A stretch of DNA of 7,101 nt, from contig DKKP01000348.1 in NCBI GenBank assembly GCA_002455335.1, positions 1-7,101 on the forward strand. The letters are read 5' to 3'. The stretch's first letter is position 1. Each line of letters starts with the position of its first letter. Below the pieces are notes generated by a model that was not told the DNA's origin, searched no databases, and was given only the letters and a program-made list of their open reading frames with translations. Positions 6,635 to 7,101 of this stretch are shown piece after piece. The DNA is from Anaerolineales bacterium UBA6663. GTDB taxonomy: Bacteria > Chloroflexota > Anaerolineae > Anaerolineales > UBA6663. A program made the translations under genes and the position numbers.

Positions 6635-7101
6635 GTGAGTTTCAAATCGTTTAACCTCGATGCCCGTCTGATGACGAGTATCGCCCGCGCCAGCTATACA
6701 GAGCCGACGCCTATTCAGAAGGCCGCCATCCCTGTGGCGCTATCGGGACGTGACCTGATCGGCACAGCCCAGACCGGAACCGGCAAGACCGCCGCCTTCG
6801 TCCTGCCGATGATCACCCGGCTGGAGAAGGGCCGCGCCCGCGCCCGCATGCCGCGCACCCTGATCCTCGAGCCGACGCGCGAGCTCGCCGCGCAGGTCGA
6901 GGAGAACTTCGTCAAATACGGCAAGAATCACAAGCTCAACGTCGCGCTGCTGATCGGCGGCGTGTCGTTCGACGAGCAGGACAGGAAACTGGAGCGCGGC
7001 GCCGACGTGCTCATCGCCACGCCGGGCCGTCTCCTCGACCACCGCGAGCGCGGCAAGCTCCTGCTCAACGGCGTCGAGATCCTCGTCATCGACGAGGCGG
7101 A
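6635..7101 (+). CDS. DEAD-box RNA helicase, RhlE-like, N-terminal part (3' end outside window)
   Basis: An ATP-dependent RNA helicase of the RhlE-like DEAD-box group, acting in the cytoplasm in RNA remodelling, ribosome assembly or RNA decay. The 155 complete codons show the ordered core motifs: a Q motif (YTEPTPIQ, 21-28), Walker A/motif I (AQTGTGKT, 45-52), motif Ia (PTRELAAQ, 80-87), a GG motif (108-109), motif Ib (TPGR, 129-132) and the start of motif II, which the window cuts after D-E-A. The start is GTG 6635, preceded by AGGAC (6626-6630) five bases off; the product MSFKSFNL is a normal family N-terminus, while the in-frame TTG at 6611 is a less likely alternative. Codon use is split: of codons 1-49, 16 end in A or T, against 4 of the following 106. 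The second part also closely recalls alphaproteobacterial helicases from memory. This suggests a mosaic gene or a chimeric contig. Confidence 0.95.
   Translation, partial: MSFKSFNLDARLMTSIARASYTEPTPIQKAAIPVALSGRDLIGTAQTGTGKTAAFVLPMITRLEKGRARARMPRTLILEPTRELAAQVEENFVKYGKNHKLNVALLIGGVSFDEQDRKLERGADVLIATPGRLLDHRERGKLLLNGVEILVIDEA

Noticed and set aside
1..7101. CRISPR arrays, tRNA or rRNA genes, transposases and phage genes
   Set aside because: No regularly spaced direct repeats, cloverleaf-like sequence, rRNA signature or transposase/integrase motif was seen on either strand by reading.

Overview
This is a GC-rich bacterial window with six protein-coding genes, two of them cut by the window edges. 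The gene content (a CotH-type spore-coat kinase relative with glycine-rich inserts, a Tat-exported deacetylase-like protein, and DUF4287/DUF5655 and DUF1801 proteins) fits an environmental bacterium, perhaps of the Chloroflexota. That assignment is an impression from family memory, not a search, and is weak. The right-hand helicase fragment looks alphaproteobacterial over most of its length.

Layout. Positions 1-1164 (+) hold the C-terminal part of a CotH-family protein kinase-like protein. An extended -10 promoter candidate near 1194-1202 and a strong ribosome binding site at 1270-1276 precede a 12-helix MFS transporter (1277-2518, +). A strong hairpin plus T-run at 2545-2576 ends that gene. 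It sits between convergent genes and may work in both directions. On the minus strand, 4635-2599 encodes a 678-residue Tat-exported protein that joins an amidotransferase-like/flavodoxin-like domain to a NodB-like polysaccharide deacetylase domain. Its gene-free upstream region (4636-4963) contains a long bulged inverted repeat and the terminator of the next gene. Two further minus-strand genes follow: a DUF4287-DUF5655 protein (5542-4964) and a DUF1801 protein with an N-terminal helix-hairpin-helix/RpoA-CTD-like domain (6280-5627). After a weakly organised interval (6281-6634), a DEAD-box RNA helicase starts at 6635 (+) and runs off the end just as it reaches its DEAD motif.

How the genes relate. 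No single pathway joins them. The transporter and the exported deacetylase-like protein are both envelope-directed, but they are convergent and separately terminated. The two DUF proteins share strand and order, so they may be co-transcribed, although a hairpin lies between them. The most notable signal is inside the helicase: codon third-position composition changes abruptly at the Walker A motif, which points to a recombinant gene or a chimeric assembly. No CRISPR array, RNA gene or insertion sequence was seen.
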